Source: a bacterium (lineage in GTDB: Bacteria > Auribacterota > UBA3054). From it: a DNA stretch of 50,639 nt. A model generated the notes under the pieces. The model had not been told where the DNA came from and made no database searches. It saw only the letters and a list, made by a program, of their open reading frames with translations. The stretch lies in NCBI GenBank assembly GCA_017649705.1, contig JAGCGH010000022.1, positions 1-50,639 of the forward strand, read 5' to 3'. Shown here one piece after another: positions 1-7,387 of the stretch (position 1 is the first letter of the stretch; the number at the start of each line of letters is the position of its first letter). Position numbers and translations under genes: made by a program.

Positions 1-25
1 ATAACTACATATTTCGGAGCAAGAC

Positions 26-613
26 ATGTATCTTTTCGATCTGGGAAAGGTCGTCCTCTCTTATGACCAGGAAGCGACCATGAAAAAGCTGGCGGGTTCG
101 CTGAACCCGCTGACGGCTCTTCTTATCTTCGCCAAGAAGGATGAATTCATGGCGGAGTTCAAACGCGATACGGAATTGCTGGAAAGCGGCCGCATGACCA
201 TGAGCCAGTTCTTTCTTCGCCTGAAAGGAAAGACGGGCCTTGACCTGACAGAGGAGCAGTTCATGGAGATCTGGCAGTCCGGCTACGAGTACTACCCGGA
301 CGTCTTATCCAAGATCGCCGAACTTTCCCAAAAGGAAAAATGCGGCGTGGCGGCCAACCTTTCCGAAGCCCAGGAGGAGATCCTGAGGAAGAGGGAGGAC
401 TTTGCGCCTTTTACAGACTGGGCCTGCTCCTGGAAACTGGGAATTCTGAGAAACAGCCCCGATTTCTTCCTGAAGGCGGCGGAGCTTCTGAACGTCCGCC
501 CCGAGGACTGCACCTACGTTGACGACCGCGAGGAGAACCTTGCCTTCGCCAAGGAAGCCGGCATGAAGACGCTCCTTTACACATTGATTGCGGACCTGGA
601 CAAACTATCCTGA
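26..613 (+). CDS. HAD-superfamily hydrolase (YihX-like phosphatase)
   Basis: A 195-residue cytosolic protein of the haloacid dehalogenase superfamily. The N-terminus reads FDLGKVVL, which matches the FDLGNV form of HAD motif I in the YihX/sugar-phosphate phosphatase subgroup (nucleophile Asp5; the usual second acidic residue is Gly, as in YihX). The C-terminal CTYVDDREENL with a following AKEAGM is motif IV plus the conserved glycine segment. An alpha-helical cap lies between them. Length is normal for the subgroup (about 200 residues). The ATG at 26 has a weak GGAGC about 6 bases upstream. The stop is 2 bases before the next gene, so it probably shares a transcript with the pseudopilin cluster, although no functional link is known. 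Substrate is not predictable; a small phosphate ester is likely. Confidence 0.82.
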   Translation: MYLFDLGKVVLSYDQEATMKKLAGSLNPLTALLIFAKKDEFMAEFKRDTELLESGRMTMSQFFLRLKGKTGLDLTEEQFMEIWQSGYEYYPDVLSKIAELSQKEKCGVAANLSEAQEEILRKREDFAPFTDWACSWKLGILRNSPDFFLKAAELLNVRPEDCTYVDDREENLAFAKEAGMKTLLYTLIADLDKLS

Positions 614-615
614 AA

Positions 616-1470
616 ATGAAGGCAAAAGGCTTTACTATTTTGGAACTGCTTCTGACGATGTCGATCATGGTCATGGTCATGACTATGATCCAGTCGGCTC
701 TGGCCATTTCCAGTAAAGTCTGCACAGGCGGCCGCGACAGGGCCCAGCTCTTCCACGGCGCCAGGCTCGCCATGGACGAGATGCTCAACGCCTTCGGAAA
801 CATGGAATACGCCTCCACCGGAAAATACGAGTTCGTGTCAACAACCGGCGATTTGGACGGCTATCCCGTGGACAGAGTCGATCTGGTCACCTTGGTCCCG
901 CCCATGCAGCTGGACGACCGCTGGCTGGCCGGCGAGGTCAGGGTGGCTTACGAGATTGTCCGCGGCGCGGACGGAGTGAGCGTTTTGCAAAAATGTCTTT
1001 CCGTTCCCACCGTCGACGGGGCGGACGCGGGGGAGGTGTCGATCGTTCCGCTGGTCGAGGGCGTCGTGGGCATGGAGATCTCCTACTACGACGAGGACGG
1101 CAATGTCAGCCGGGGCTGGGACACCGCCCTTAAGGAACAGGAGGACACCAAGCCCTACGAAGTCGTCATAACTCTCTTCCTGGACCTTGGCAAAAGGATC
1201 CAGCCTCTCACCAGCGCCGCCATGCTGCCCACCATGAAGGTCAAGAACGGCGAAGGCAACGAGAACGCCCCCAACAGGAACGGCAATAACGGCGAATCCG
1301 AGGAAGTGCCGGAATTCGATCCCGACCAGGGCGGCGGCGGAGGCAGAGGCGGCAGAGGCGGCCGGGGCGGCGGCGGAATGCCCGGCAGTGGCGGCTCCAG
1401 AGGCGGCGGTTCGGGCGGCGGCCCGAGAGGCGGCGGGGGCGGCGGAGGTTTCGGCCCTTCCCCGGAATAA
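616..1470 (+). CDS. GspJ-like pseudopilin with Gly/Arg-rich C-terminal tail
   Basis: A 284-residue prepilin-like protein. The N-terminus MKAKG-FTILELL is a type IV prepilin peptidase site (cleavage after Gly5, Glu at +5) followed by a hydrophobic helix to about residue 33. Residues 40-200 form a globular pseudopilin domain resembling GspJ: after the helix come polar segments such as DRVDLVTLVP and GVVGMEISYYDEDG. From about residue 239 to the end the sequence is almost entirely Gly, Arg, Ser and Pro, which is unusual for a minor pseudopilin. It should be inserted in the inner membrane and processed by a prepilin peptidase not encoded here. It starts 2 bases after the HAD gene and lacks a Shine-Dalgarno site, suggesting translational coupling. 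Minor pseudopilin is confident; the exact GspJ assignment is less so. Confidence 0.75.
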   Translation: MKAKGFTILELLLTMSIMVMVMTMIQSALAISSKVCTGGRDRAQLFHGARLAMDEMLNAFGNMEYASTGKYEFVSTTGDLDGYPVDRVDLVTLVPPMQLDDRWLAGEVRVAYEIVRGADGVSVLQKCLSVPTVDGADAGEVSIVPLVEGVVGMEISYYDEDGNVSRGWDTALKEQEDTKPYEVVITLFLDLGKRIQPLTSAAMLPTMKVKNGEGNENAPNRNGNNGESEEVPEFDPDQGGGGGRGGRGGRGGGGMPGSGGSRGGGSGGGPRGGGGGGGFGPSPE

Positions 1471-1510
1471 GGTAATTTTATTATGCAACTAACAAGCGGG
1501 AAATATTAAA

Positions 1511-3043
1511 ATGAGCGAAGAAAGCTTCAACCTCGCGACAGCGAAGATCGACCAGCAGCTTTTTTACAGGCTTCCTTACGCTTTTTTGGAAAAGCACCAG
1601 CTCATTCCGATCTGCGAGCCCAGGCCCGGCGTCATTCAGGTCGCCATGGCTGATCCTGACGACATCGAGACCCTGGACGAACTGAAGCGCGTCATCACCA
1701 GCGAACTGGAGATCGTGAAGGCCACCCCGGAGGAGATCTCCGAGGCCATCGAGCGCTGCAACAGCGGCAACGCCCAGTCCGTTGAAAAAGTCATTCAGGA
1801 TCTGACGGAAGACGACCTGGAGATCATCGGCAACATCAGGGAGGACCAGGACGGCGTGGACGTGGCCAACGAGGCGCCCATCATCAAACTGGTGAACCTC
1901 ATCATCTGGAATGCCCTTCAGATGAGAGCCTCCGATATCCACATCGAGCCTTTTGAAAACCAGCTTCTAGTCCGCTACCGCGTGGACGGCGTGCTGCACG
2001 AGATGAGCTCCCCTCCGCCCAATCTGCACGCGGCCATTCTCTCCCGTATCAAGATCATGTCGGATTTGGACATTTCCGAGCGCAGGACCACCCAGGACGG
2101 CCGCATCCAGATGAAATTGGGCACCAAGGAGATCGACATCCGTGTCTCCATCATGCCCACGGTCTGGGGCGAGAACGTGGTGATGCGTCTTCTGGACAAG
2201 AGCGGGCTTATGCTCGACCTGAAGGATCTGGGATTCGACGAGCACCACATGAAGCTTTACGATTCCATGCTGAGGGTCTCCCACGGCATCGTTCTGGTGA
2301 CAGGACCTACCGGCAGCGGCAAGACCACCACGCTCTACAGTTCGCTGAAAGTTCTGAACAAGCCGGACGTCAAGATCATCACAATAGAAGACCCGGTGGA
2401 ATACCAGATCAAAGGCATCAACCAGATACACGTGAACGCCAAGGTGGGCCTTACCTTCGCGCAGGGCTTGCGCTCCATTCTGCGTCAGGACCCGGACATC
2501 GTGATGGTCGGTGAAATTCGTGACGTGGAGACCGCCGAGACCGCCGTGCAGGCGTCCCTGACCGGCCACCTTGTCTTCTCGACTCTGCACACCAACGACG
2601 CGCCCTCCGCCATCACCCGTCTCATCGACATGGGCGTGGAGCCGTATCTCATCACATCCTCCGTCATCGGCGTGCTGGCCCAGCGCCTGGTGAGGGTCCT
2701 TTGCCCCTATTGCCGCGAGGAAGTGGAGGAGGACGTCTCGGACGCCCTGGACAGGCTCTTCATCCCGGAGGACGTGGCGCCCAGGGGCAAATACAAGATC
2801 TACCGCGCCAAGGGCTGCGACAAATGCCGCGACACCGGCTTCAAAGGCCGTATCTCGCTTTTCGAGATCATGCAGATGTCGGAGGAGATCAAAGCCCTCA
2901 CCCTGAAGCGGGCGGCTTCTTACGAAATTAAAAAACAGGCTATCAAGGAAGGCATGATCACGCTTCAGCATTCCGGCTGGCAGAAAGTCCTGGCCGGCGT
3001 GACCACGCTGGAAGAAGTATTGAGCGTCACTGAAGAAGTATAA
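1511..3043 (+). CDS. gspE: Type II secretion / type IV pilus assembly ATPase (GspE/PilB)
   Basis: A 510-residue cytoplasmic hexameric ATPase that powers pseudopilus or pilus assembly. Residues 1-90 form a MshEN-like N-terminal domain (LFYRLPYAFLEKHQLIPI). The catalytic domain has Walker A GPTGSGKTTT at about 265-274, an Asp box ITIEDPVEYQ, Walker B DPDIVMVGEIRD and a His box TGHLVFSTLHTND. A tetracysteine zinc site follows (Cys398, Cys401, Cys436, Cys439), characteristic of GspE/PilB and absent from PilT retraction ATPases. Length is typical. The ATG at 1511 follows GGGAAATATTAAA without a clear ribosome-binding site. The cluster gives it a GspG-type partner and a PilM/N-type platform, so it sits between the T2SS and T4P families. 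Confidence 0.93.
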   Translation: MSEESFNLATAKIDQQLFYRLPYAFLEKHQLIPICEPRPGVIQVAMADPDDIETLDELKRVITSELEIVKATPEEISEAIERCNSGNAQSVEKVIQDLTEDDLEIIGNIREDQDGVDVANEAPIIKLVNLIIWNALQMRASDIHIEPFENQLLVRYRVDGVLHEMSSPPPNLHAAILSRIKIMSDLDISERRTTQDGRIQMKLGTKEIDIRVSIMPTVWGENVVMRLLDKSGLMLDLKDLGFDEHHMKLYDSMLRVSHGIVLVTGPTGSGKTTTLYSSLKVLNKPDVKIITIEDPVEYQIKGINQIHVNAKVGLTFAQGLRSILRQDPDIVMVGEIRDVETAETAVQASLTGHLVFSTLHTNDAPSAITRLIDMGVEPYLITSSVIGVLAQRLVRVLCPYCREEVEEDVSDALDRLFIPEDVAPRGKYKIYRAKGCDKCRDTGFKGRISLFEIMQMSEEIKALTLKRAASYEIKKQAIKEGMITLQHSGWQKVLAGVTTLEEVLSVTEEV

Positions 3044-3068
3044 AATTTCCATAACATTCGGAGGTCAT

Positions 3069-3470
3069 ATGAACAACGAAAGCAAAAACAGAAAACGCCG
3101 CATGCTGGAACGCGGCTTCACGCTGGTGGAAATGATGGTCGTGGTGGCCGTCATCGGCATCCTAGGTTCCGTGGTGGGCGGAAAGCTGATGGGCAACACT
3201 GAAAAAGCCCGCAAGGCCAAAGCCGTCATGGAGATCAAGGAATACGAGACCCAGGCTGAACTTTACCAGCTGACTTACGGCAAACCCATCGCGGCTCTGT
3301 CCGACCTTTATCCCGAATTCCTGAAAGACGCGCCCGGACCCGATCCCTGGGGCAACGAGTACGTCGTGACCGTGGAGAGCGACGGCACCGTCCGCGTGAC
3401 AAGTTCCGGTGTGACCACGGACGAAACCGAAGGGAAAGCCGGCGGCCAAACCGCCGACTGGGGCAAGTGA
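3069..3470 (+). CDS. gspG: Major pseudopilin GspG-like
   Basis: A 133-residue prepilin. A basic leader of about 17 residues ends in ERG and is followed by FTLVEMMVVVAVIG, the classic class III signal (cleavage after Gly, Glu at +5) with a hydrophobic helix. The C-terminal PGPDPWGNEYVV is the conserved GspG signature of the calcium-binding beta region of type II secretion major pseudopilins. Length matches GspG (about 130-145). An excellent GGAGG lies 7 bases before the ATG at 3069, in contrast to the neighbouring genes; this fits a high-copy structural subunit. It is likely the main building block polymerised by the GspE-like ATPase upstream. Confidence 0.92.
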   Translation: MNNESKNRKRRMLERGFTLVEMMVVVAVIGILGSVVGGKLMGNTEKARKAKAVMEIKEYETQAELYQLTYGKPIAALSDLYPEFLKDAPGPDPWGNEYVVTVESDGTVRVTSSGVTTDETEGKAGGQTADWGK

Positions 3471-3523
3471 CCTTTAATCCATCCGCCCCTGGCGGTGAAA
3501 ATCAGTAAAGTCTCAAACCTCTT

Positions 3524-5884
3524 ATGGCCCAGACTCAAAAGAAAAAAAGTTTTGCGAACATACTGTCCGGCGGCGACAAGACCGTGGCTCTGGATATCGG
3601 CTCGCGCTTCGTGAAGCTGGCGATACTTCATCGCCGCAAAAGCGGCGTGGAAGCCCGTTATCTCGACCAGATGGCCATTCCCTTCGCCTCCTCCCGGGGC
3701 GACGTCACCACCGAGGCGGTGAAGGACACGGTGCGCCAGATCCTGCAGCGCAACAAGATCAAGGACATCGGCGTTCTGTCCGTAATGTCCAGGGATTTTG
3801 TCACCGTGAGCCATCTGGAGCTTCCCAGCACGGACAGGGATCAGATCAAGCAGATGCTGGTCTTCGAGGCGGAGAGCCACCTGCCCTTTGCCATGGAACG
3901 CGCCATCACTTCCTTCGATTTCAAGCCCATCGAGAACCAAGCCGATACGGGCGAGGAGAAGAATGAGGAAGGAGGCGGCGAGGCGCCGGCACCCCATTCC
4001 TCAAAGGTGATATTCGCGGCCGTCAGGCAGGCGCTGATCCCGAAATTCCTCGAGCTTCACACCCAGAAAGGCCTGAAGCAGACCGCCATCCAGGTCTCTT
4101 CCTTCGCCATTTTCAATCTTTACGATTATTTGAGGCGAAGCGGGAAGATAGAAAAGGCGGAGGGCGACACCCTGATAGTGGAAATGGGAGCCCGCCGCAC
4201 GGAGTTCCTCCTGGTCAACGCTGAAGACGAACTTATTTTCACCAGAAACGTGGACAAGGGCGGCGACGAACTGACCTCGTACATCGCGGCCAAGGAAGGC
4301 GTATCCTTCGAGGAGGCCGAGCAGCGCAAGATCGAGAAATGGGAGGAGACCTACCTGGCCGATCCCGCGGAGCTTCTCACGGCCATGGAAGGCTTGCTCG
4401 GCGAAGTTGACCGCACCATGCGCTTCATAAGGAGCAGAGGCCTGACGAAGAACATCTCCAGAGTCTGCTTTTCCGGCGGCGCTTCGCAAAGGCCCGAGAT
4501 CTGCCGGATCCTCTCCGCGCCCTGCGGCGTGGAAGAGCCGCTTTATCTGAACGGCCTCGAAGCGATAGAGACAAAGCGCAAGAACTTTTTCGGCCCCTCC
4601 TTTTCCGCGGCATTGGGCGCGGCCCTGGCCCAGATAGGGGAGTCGGCGGTCTACATCGACCTTCTGCCCGTGGACGTGGTCAAGCTGCAGCTTCTGGCCA
4701 TGCGCCGCAAAATGTTCATCAAGCTCGGGCTGGGCGCGGCGGCCGTCGCGCTGGTGGCCCTTCTGATCCTGGGCGGCGCGGTCCTCATAAGCAACGCCAA
4801 GGTGGATGCCAAGAACGCGGAGCTGAAATCGAAACTTCAGGAGACCAAGAAAGTCGACGTTTTGGAGAAGCGGAACGCCCAGCTGCAAAAGGCTGTCAAC
4901 GACATCGAGGGCGTCATCTCCCGCAAGACCTCCTGGAATTCCGTGCTTTCCGGCATCTCCTCCTGCATGACCAGCAACCTCTGGGTCACCTCTATCGGCG
5001 TGGACAAGAACAACACCATGACGCTGGAAGGCTATTCCCGCAATTCCGATTATCTGATCTTCGAGGAGAACATGCAGCGCCAGCTGCGTTTCGAGAACGT
5101 CATCGTTCCCACCGAGAAGACCATGGTGCAATACGGGCTGCAGGTGCATTATTTCAAGCTGACCTGCGACATTCTGCCCGATTACAAGTACAACGAAAAG
5201 CTAAGGTCGCTGCTCTCCCAGGGCGGCTCCCAGACCGATGGCGCCCTGGAGAAACGCACGGCGCCGCCCGCGGAAAGCGAAGATTCCCTGAAGGCCGAAC
5301 CGGCGGCTCCAGTGAAAGAGGAGAAGACAGAGGACATCATGACCGTGCCGGAGCAGGGGACGCCGTTCAGAATGAGCAATCCCGCCTCCGCGCCCGTGGC
5401 GCCCAGATCAAGGGTGGTGGATCTTCCGCCTTCTTCTGGCTCCGACGGCGCCCAGGCCGCGACCGCGCCTTCCACCGCCAGGCCGGCCCGCTCGGCCAGG
5501 CTGATGGACAAGAAGAAAGAAGCTGAGAACGCCGCGGCGGTAGCCGCCGCGGAAGCGGAAGCCAAGAAGGAGGCGCAGGCCAACCTTGATTCGGTCTCAT
5601 CCGAAGGCGAAGGATCCCAGCAGGAAGTAAAATTCACTTCCGGAGCGGACGCTTCCGAAGAGGCGGATAAACAGGAAGCCCTCGGCGAACAGAACGTATC
5701 CGAAGGCTCCGGGGAAGAAGTTAATGAAGGAGCCGCCGGGCAAACGGCTGGTCCCGACAGCGGCGCCGTTCTCTCCGAAGATGAGGAGAAAAAACTCGAC
5801 GAAGCGGACGAAGCCGACGACGGCGGCGATGATGAAGATGAGGAAGAAGACGACGGCGAAACGGCCAAGGAGGACGACAAATGA
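3524..5884 (+). CDS. PilM-PilN fusion protein with long acidic tail
   Basis: A 786-residue protein that joins functions usually on two genes. Residues 20-395 are a PilM-like actin-fold ATPase: TVALDIGSRFVKLAIL at the start, QMLVFEAESHLPF, LIVEMGARRTEFLL and ICFSGGAS-type turns. A transmembrane helix follows at about 400-420 (GAAAVALVALLILGGAVLI), then a coiled-coil and a PilN/GspL-like ferredoxin-fold segment (about 425-560, with SWNSVLSGISSCM and LWVTSIGVD). From about 575 the protein is low complexity, rich in Ala, Glu and Pro, and ends in a very acidic run. It should link the cytoplasmic ATPase to the periplasm. Its stop overlaps the next start by 4 bases. No Shine-Dalgarno is visible at 3524. 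The domain order is a confident reading; the role of the tail is unknown. Confidence 0.85.
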   Translation: MAQTQKKKSFANILSGGDKTVALDIGSRFVKLAILHRRKSGVEARYLDQMAIPFASSRGDVTTEAVKDTVRQILQRNKIKDIGVLSVMSRDFVTVSHLELPSTDRDQIKQMLVFEAESHLPFAMERAITSFDFKPIENQADTGEEKNEEGGGEAPAPHSSKVIFAAVRQALIPKFLELHTQKGLKQTAIQVSSFAIFNLYDYLRRSGKIEKAEGDTLIVEMGARRTEFLLVNAEDELIFTRNVDKGGDELTSYIAAKEGVSFEEAEQRKIEKWEETYLADPAELLTAMEGLLGEVDRTMRFIRSRGLTKNISRVCFSGGASQRPEICRILSAPCGVEEPLYLNGLEAIETKRKNFFGPSFSAALGAALAQIGESAVYIDLLPVDVVKLQLLAMRRKMFIKLGLGAAAVALVALLILGGAVLISNAKVDAKNAELKSKLQETKKVDVLEKRNAQLQKAVNDIEGVISRKTSWNSVLSGISSCMTSNLWVTSIGVDKNNTMTLEGYSRNSDYLIFEENMQRQLRFENVIVPTEKTMVQYGLQVHYFKLTCDILPDYKYNEKLRSLLSQGGSQTDGALEKRTAPPAESEDSLKAEPAAPVKEEKTEDIMTVPEQGTPFRMSNPASAPVAPRSRVVDLPPSSGSDGAQAATAPSTARPARSARLMDKKKEAENAAAVAAAEAEAKKEAQANLDSVSSEGEGSQQEVKFTSGADASEEADKQEALGEQNVSEGSGEEVNEGAAGQTAGPDSGAVLSEDEEKKLDEADEADDGGDDEDEEEDDGETAKEDDK

Positions 5885-7341
5885 GAGCGCTTACCAATCG
5901 AGAATGGATGACAGTCGGCATAGGCGGCGCCGTCGTGGTCGTTCTGCTGGTGTGGACTCAGCTGATCTCTCCCGGCATGGAGAAGCTGGAGTCAAATTCC
6001 AAACGCCTGAACGATCTGAACAAGAACATCGCCACGGCGGACAAGAAGATCAGCCAGGGCTCCAACCTTGCCAAGGATTACAAGAACCTGACGGAGCGTT
6101 ACAGCAACGCTCTGGAGACCATAACCGCCCAGAAGATGCCTGACAACCTGGCCAGGACCTTGCGCGAGGAGTTTTCCAAGCTGGATTCCCGCTACGGCTC
6201 CTCCATCACCAGCACGGCCGTGAAGCAGCCGCAGACAAACGACATGTACAGCGACTTCTCCTACAACCTGAAGGACGTGAAGTGCGACTGGAAAAGTCTG
6301 AACGCGGCGCTGGGCCTCATCGAGAGCGCCGGACAGCTGGTGGGCTTCGACGCGATGAAAATTAAAAGCAACCTGAAGGATCCCTCCAATCCCCAGGCGG
6401 TGGTTGACATGTCGGTCAGGTCTTTCGTCTTCAACGACAGCGAAGACAAGGATCTGCCCGCCTGGAATCCTCCGGATTACGACGCCCTGGCGGGAGAGCT
6501 GAAAAGCGATATCTTCTCGCTTCCCGCGGAAGTTCAGGCGGCGGCCACCCGCAGAAACGGGCCCAACAGATCCTACACTTCCGCCAGCGATAACAAGGAC
6601 GACCTGCCTTCCTGGACGAAGCACATCCAGTTCAACGGCATCTCCAAGTTCGGGGACAAGAATTTCGCGCTGTTTTACAACAAGTCCAGCCGTTCCACCT
6701 TCCCGGTGGCGGAGGGCGAGAAGATAGCCGACACCGAGGCCACCGTCACGTACATCGACGGCCCCAACCAGAAGGTGACCTTCGAGGAGAACGGCGAGAC
6801 CAAGACCTTGAAGCTCAGAAGCTACGGAGACATCAGCGAATTCATCAACCGTCCCTTCTCATTCCAGTACGACCTGCCTTCCTCCGGTTCCGCGGAAGCC
6901 TCCCAGGCCTCCGGCGAGGAGAAGGAGGAGGAGACGGCTGCCGTCAAGGAGGAGGCTCCTGCCGAAAGCGGCCCCGCGATCTCCCTGAACGACAAGGAAA
7001 CGGAAGTGCCGGAGGAATACGAGAAATCTCTGGGCACCACTTCGCAGTGCATGATGAACAGCGGCATGTACGTCATCAAGGTCGACGCCATCATGCAGAA
7101 GCGCAACAAGAATCTGAAAGCCTCCTACGGGATGCTCATCACCAACACCCAGAAACTGGGGCCCGGAGAACTGGCCGGCTTGCAGTCCAACGACGTTTTG
7201 ATGGAGATAGGCGGCCTGAAAGTGGATTCCGTGGCGACTTACACTTACGCTATGAACAAAGCCTACAGTTCCAGCAAGACCATCCCCGTGAAATATATGC
7301 GCGGTTCTGATGTCTTCGAGGCGAACGTGAGCTTGAAATAA
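5881..7341 (+). CDS. PilO/GspM-like inner-membrane protein with C-terminal PDZ domain (GspC-like)
   Basis: A 486-residue bitopic membrane protein. A short cytoplasmic N-terminus is followed by one helix (about 11-29, TVGIGGAVVVVLLVWTQLI), then a periplasmic coiled-coil with repeated Leu/Asn/Lys (about 34-80) and a PilO/GspM-like fold. A Glu/Ala-rich linker at about 340-370 leads to a C-terminal segment (about 395-486) with GPGELAGLQSNDVLMEIGG and NVSLK, the layout of a PDZ domain as in GspC. It thus seems to combine the GspM/PilO scaffold with the GspC secretin-coupling PDZ function. It overlaps the PilM-N gene by ATGA, so the two are translationally coupled and probably form one platform. 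Confidence is good for PilO-like plus PDZ and modest for the GspC analogy. Confidence 0.7.
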   Translation: MRALTNREWMTVGIGGAVVVVLLVWTQLISPGMEKLESNSKRLNDLNKNIATADKKISQGSNLAKDYKNLTERYSNALETITAQKMPDNLARTLREEFSKLDSRYGSSITSTAVKQPQTNDMYSDFSYNLKDVKCDWKSLNAALGLIESAGQLVGFDAMKIKSNLKDPSNPQAVVDMSVRSFVFNDSEDKDLPAWNPPDYDALAGELKSDIFSLPAEVQAAATRRNGPNRSYTSASDNKDDLPSWTKHIQFNGISKFGDKNFALFYNKSSRSTFPVAEGEKIADTEATVTYIDGPNQKVTFEENGETKTLKLRSYGDISEFINRPFSFQYDLPSSGSAEASQASGEEKEEETAAVKEEAPAESGPAISLNDKETEVPEEYEKSLGTTSQCMMNSGMYVIKVDAIMQKRNKNLKASYGMLITNTQKLGPGELAGLQSNDVLMEIGGLKVDSVATYTYAMNKAYSSSKTIPVKYMRGSDVFEANVSLK

Positions 7342-7387
7342 CCCTATAAATAAAACAAAACCAGAATTAAAAAGATCAGAAGCGAAA

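Noticed and set aside
3483..3495. Terminator after gspG
   Set aside because: CCGCC-CCT-GGCGG forms a small hairpin but is followed by TGAAAATC, not a T run; the PilM-N gene is probably co-transcribed.
5182..5880. 232-codon Ser-rich open frame opposite the acidic tail of the PilM-N fusion
   Set aside because: Complement of Glu/Asp/Ala codons gives Ser/Leu/Ala runs; there is no start signal or neighbour context.
3524..5884. PilM-PilN fusion as a frameshift artefact
   Set aside because: The reading frame is continuous with normal codon use through the junction, and the transmembrane helix follows the PilM domain directly with no remnant stop or start signals.
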